NCBI GenBank assembly: GCA_963920765.1
Contig: OY987244.1
Span: 28,004,358 to 28,068,357 of the forward strand
Source of the DNA: Ulota crispa
Lineage: Eukaryota; Streptophyta; Bryopsida; Orthotrichales; Orthotrichaceae
Length of the DNA: 64,000 nucleotides
Direction: 5' to 3'
Shown: positions 60,353 through 64,000 of the stretch, in pieces
How the letters are laid out: each line of letters starts with the position of its first letter
Numbering within the stretch: position 1 is the first letter of the stretch
The notes under the pieces: model-generated
Seen by the model: the letters and a program-made list of their open reading frames with translations, nothing else
The model's database searches: none
What the model was told of the DNA's origin: nothing
Translations under genes and position numbers: made by a program

Positions 60353-61800
60353 GATGTTGGTTGTGTTGAAAAAGATGATTTATATGGCATACTCATTTGT
60401 GCAAAATTGCATTTGGCATGAATTAGAAGCATGAATTAAGAGTAATCTACTTTTCAAATTCTAATACATTTTGTCTCTCTTAACAAGCTTTTCAAACATG
60501 TAATCACTTCTAGATTTGATGAAAAATTGAATGTACTTGTGGGAGGGGTTTGAGTGAGGACTATAACTTTATGTCTAGGACTCTATATCATGTAAAATAA
60601 TAAGATTGGAATGAAATAAAAAAATAAAAAACTTGATTTTAGCAAAAATAACCTACAAATAAACATTTTTTTGCACATCATTGAGAGTAATTTAACTTTG
60701 AATTTATTTTTGTTAAAAAAACAAGCAAATCTAAGAAAATTACTAGATTACTAGAGTTATGATGACCTATTTTGAGTTAATGTATAAAAATTTAGGGGAA
60801 ATGTGGAACCATGAATTAGTGAATAAGCTAAGGTTGCTTGGAGATGTGTACCTTCAAATGATAGATTTGTGCAATGGAGTTAAACAACCCCATTTGGATT
60901 TCCTAGCCATTATTCCATTGACAAGGACAACTTGAATGCCTTTATAATTGTAATTTATAACTAGATCAAAAAACTAGATCCAAGCCTCAAACAAGCCTTT
61001 GAAATCATGTGAGGACACTTTTGGTCCTCTGGGGACATTCAGGGAATGACAGTTTCTTTTTCAAGTTATTCTATGCATCACCTAAAACTTGAAATTCATA
61101 AAGTTGTTGGATTTTTTCTTTGAAACTCTTTATTATAAAGTATTGAGTGTCAAGCATTGGGTGTCTCTTTGTCTCCCAAAAGCTGAAATTCAAGGGAGGG
61201 GAAGGAGAGGAAAAGGCATTAAAGAAAATTTGAGAAAAGGGAGAGGAAAAGGTAGGGAAGGGGAGGGTTCCGATATGAAAAGTCACACGCAAAGCACGTG
61301 CAAGGTATACTTATAGTCTATCTATGTAAATGTCAAATTTCAGTCCATAACCTTGGATTTGTTATAGATTTTGGATTTAGGGCTAAGCAGCACCAAATAA
61401 TAATATACAACCATTTTCATGAAATTGGTTTAGACCCCCGAGCACCCGGGCAACAATATACTATCGCTCAAAAAGCTGGGTCAACTCAATTTTGACTATT
61501 ATAATCTCATTGCACGTCCGGTGAAATGACTTCCAATCAAGCCCAGCATGATGGAGACTTTTTCCACTAACAATGCATATGGTCAGATCTTATGGATTGT
61601 ATTTTTCAATCCACAGGGCACTTTCATTGCACACAAGTTAGGCTTCTTTTGTTTTTGTTTCAACTCTGGGCACTCAGGGGTTAAGTGCTCACACACATTT
61701 TGACATATAAAAAAGATAAAACAGTTAAAACTTGAAACGCTTTCAACAACAGGTTCATACCTTAGCACTGTAGAAGTTAGTTCATTTTGGAAAGCTCACC
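60353..61800. other. AT-rich intergenic sequence
   Basis: No gene recognised. A purine-rich run GGGAGGGGAAGGAGAGG...GGGAGGGTTCC lies at 61193-61270. A solo TTAA-type right end (GGGCACTCAGGGG then TTAA) is at 61669-61684; no left partner was found. Confidence 0.5.
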
Positions 61801-62389
61801 AAAGATATCGGTGTGTTAAAATGTGGAGTCGAAACGCTTCGGCTCCGAGTGATGCTTCGTCTACTCGTATTATCCTGTTCTGTGCACACGTCTCGACGGA
61901 GAATTCATCCCTCCTCAGACTGTTAAATTCTTGCATATCAGGAAGTATCAGAATAAAAACTTATTCTCATAGATACTCTCTAGTGCAGATGGAAAGAAAG
62001 AATCTGGTAATGCCGAAGCAATTCAAAAGTGGAATTTAGATTGAATGATTCTCGTTTTAAAGGAGAGGCTTTTGAATATGGTGCAAAGGCAATGTGTTTG
62101 ATTATTCATCAGCACCACACGAGGATCATTCTTCGGTAAGAACTTTCTATCGTGGAGTCGAAACCAAAGCATTTTAGAAAACAGATAAATGTTGGATTAT
62201 ATATACGTGCCTTTGTTTGATGTGGCATGTCCTGTTCACAGCGCATCTTGCAGTTGAAGATTGCTTCCGACACGGCCATGAAGGCCCATCACAGGGTTGG
62301 CAGTTTGGAGGCAACTCTCGTGAAGGGCTGCATGATTTTGTTCATCATGAGTTGAGAACGAGCATACAGTAAAGAGTATCGTCAAAGCC
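61801..62389 (+). promoter_or_regulatory. Promoter and 5' leader of the NT-C2 gene
   Basis: Composition becomes balanced here. The phrase GTGGAGTCGAAAC occurs at about 61822 and 62154. A possible leader intron ends at TGTTCACAG (62231-62239). An in-frame TGA at 62348-62350 precedes the start codon, with no in-frame ATG between them. Confidence 0.45.
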
Positions 62390-64000
62390 ATGTTTTTCAG
62401 AGGCCAGAAAGGCTCACCTGTGAAATTTGAGTTTGACATCTTTGTTGAAAGTATTAAGCCATGGACTTCAGCTCAGGCACAAAGTGATAGCGCACCTATC
62501 CCCTTGCTGTTGGCTTGGCGTCGGGGCAGAAGCCGCTCTGGCACCACCAAGACCGCAATGCCTTCTCTTGGAGGTGCAGATGGTGGTAAAGTTGTTTTCA
62601 ACGAGAGCTTCATCCTTCCAGTCACTTTGTTCGAGAGCAAATCTGGAGAATTTCAGAAGAAAAGTTTGACGTTTGCGTTACTTGAGGACGAGAGTGCAAA
62701 AGTGGTGAAGATTTCTAGGCAACTTGCCATTGGAGAGCTTGACCTGTCTCACTTTGGAAATGCGGCTGAGCCACAAAGCACTAGCATTCCATTGGCTATT
62801 GGACTTGCAGGAACTCATGCTGAAGGAGATCCCACCTTGTTCTTGAGGGTTTCCTCAAGTGGGAAGCTTCCTTCATCTTCCTCAATATTTGCAAGACGCC
62901 CTTCGTCTGGCGGTAGATCATCAGTTAATGGAGGTACTCCGCGTAGGACGAGTTACCTTTTGCCTGAAAGTGACGATTCAGACAACGAAAACGAATCAAT
63001 TGACTCTTTCACAGACGACGAAGACTCTCCTGGCTCCTCAGATAATGAATCAAGGAATGCTGGAACAAAATCAGCTGCCGATCGACAGAAGCTACTATCT
63101 ACGAATGCCATTCCATCAAACACGTCAAAATTGATATCCCCCAATCCTGTCATAGCTCGGTCCAGAACTGCCTCACCTCCTGCAATGTCATCCTATGGTC
63201 AGACTCCTGCAAGTTCCTCTAGTGCAAAGGTATAGGCAATTGGTAATCTGAACACTATCAGCTGACTCTAAATTCTTTTGTCGTATGAACTGTGGAGTGA
63301 TACCATGCTTCCATCTGCATATAGTTCAGGGACATAGTTAACAGTATATTCTACACACAGCATGGTACACCTTTTAATTTAACTGCTACAAGATGCTCTG
63401 ATTGTTACATATCGATTTTTTTTACTGAGATATTACTTTATCTTCTATATCTGATGAACTAAAGGCGAAGAAATTACTCCATTCTTCTCTTACTAGTCGT
63501 TTAAAAAAATGGCGGTGTAGTTTGGACAGCTACCGTGCTAGGAAGTTTGGAAACGTCCCTGTCATTGTTTATAACAGTCACCAAGGAATTTTCCGTTGAG
63601 CTCCTCTTTTGGTGTGATGGTTCTATGTTTTAGGCTACTGGAGAAGCGATGAAGAGCAAGGTAGAGACACCGAAATTATCAGAGGAGGAAATGCGGGAAA
63701 GGCTGCTAGGTCTGCCGGAACCTCCAAGAAAAGCTGCAGCAGCCAGAGCAAAAACTCTCGCAGCCGCTAAGAAGAGCATGGATGAAGCAGAGGCATTAGC
63801 TGAAAAGAACATGGAGGCATTACGAAATTCTCCAACAGGGAAGTACCTTGAAGCAGTAGCAGCATCAGCTGGAAATAGCTTAGAAGTAGTGAGAAATACT
63901 CCTCCAAGGAAGAATCTTGAAGCAGTGGCGGTATCAGTTGCAACTAAGACGACAGAAGCAGCAACATCAGCTGTAAAGACAGTTGAGGCCCTTGGAAAAT
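62390..64000 (+). CDS. Plant NT-C2 (EEIG1/EHBP1 N-terminal domain) protein, 5' part; continues beyond the window
   Basis: Exon 1 is 62390-63229 (280 codons), then a GT-AG intron (63230-63633), and exon 2 runs from 63634 in phase to the window edge. The start follows an in-frame stop 13 codons upstream. Residues about 10-155 form an NT-type C2 domain: VKFEFDIFVESIKPW, IPLLLAWRRGRSRSG, GGKVVFNESFILPVTLF, KKSLTFALLEDESAK, ISRQLAIGELDLSHF. This domain in EEIG1/EHBP1 relatives is thought to bind membranes or act in actin and endomembrane organisation. A Ser-rich acidic linker follows (SDDSDNENESIDSFTDDEDS), then in exon 2 a Lys/Glu/Ala-rich helical region with repeated NSPTGKYLEAVAASAGNSLEV / NTPPRKNLEAVAVSVATKT units, likely coiled coil. 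The function of the plant members is poorly known; partial, so total length is unknown. Confidence 0.85.
63230..63633 (+). other. Intron 1 of the NT-C2 gene
   Basis: 404 bp, GTATAG... to TTTTAG. AT-rich compared with its exons; no other feature. Confidence 0.8.

Overview
The window is nuclear DNA of a land plant. It carries a group IV calcium-dependent protein kinase (CDPK) gene with eleven exons, a DREB-type AP2/ERF gene split by an intron, a cytosolic ribosomal protein eS12 gene with a telo-box in its leader, and the start of a plant NT-C2 (EEIG1/EHBP1-type) gene. Gene density is about one per 15 kb. Genes are markedly GC-richer than the AT-rich surroundings. I cannot name the species. The intron inside the AP2 domain, the GC-rich intronless eS12 gene and unfamiliar repeats make me lean towards a non-seed plant (moss, liverwort or lycophyte), but this is inference only.

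Layout: 1-9.5 kb is AT-rich and filled with small non-autonomous transposons. 9.5-11.4 kb is a GC-rich upstream region with a ten-copy 20-bp minisatellite. 11.4-16 kb is the CDPK gene. 17.3-17.8 kb is a small GC island with uncertain ORFs. 18-25.4 kb is nested repeats. 25.4-26.2 kb is a pyrimidine-strand minisatellite followed by a small possible ORF. 27.9-29 kb is the AP2/ERF gene on the minus strand. 29-57 kb is almost wholly dispersed and nested transposon remnants with no recognisable transposase. 58.1-58.5 kb is the eS12 gene. 62.4 kb to the end is the NT-C2 gene, which runs off the window. The four genes are separate transcription units with no evident functional linkage.

The most interesting content is the repeat landscape. 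At least a dozen elements of 0.4-1.9 kb begin CCCC and end GGGG inside 4-bp TTAA duplications. Two related empty sites exist inside this same window: the other arm of a fold-back element, and a second copy of a host MITE. A third element is flanked by the non-palindromic duplication TTAG/TTAG. Together these argue for a true 4-bp target duplication, as in piggyBac-like transposons, with several sequence subfamilies sharing only their ends. Other families are: a ~410-bp almost fully palindromic element (four copies); a ~310-bp MITE with one 9-bp duplication (Mutator-like); a ~250-bp family starting AACACCATATTTG; a CACTA-like MITE; long fold-backs; and a three-level nest of palindromes at 56.1-57.1 kb. 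In the CDPK gene, intron 1 is a five-unit tandem array that repeats the splice-donor region of exon 1.

Limits: all exon structures were read by eye from GT/AG sites, reading-frame continuity and family knowledge. Element ends are by eye and may be off by a few bases.
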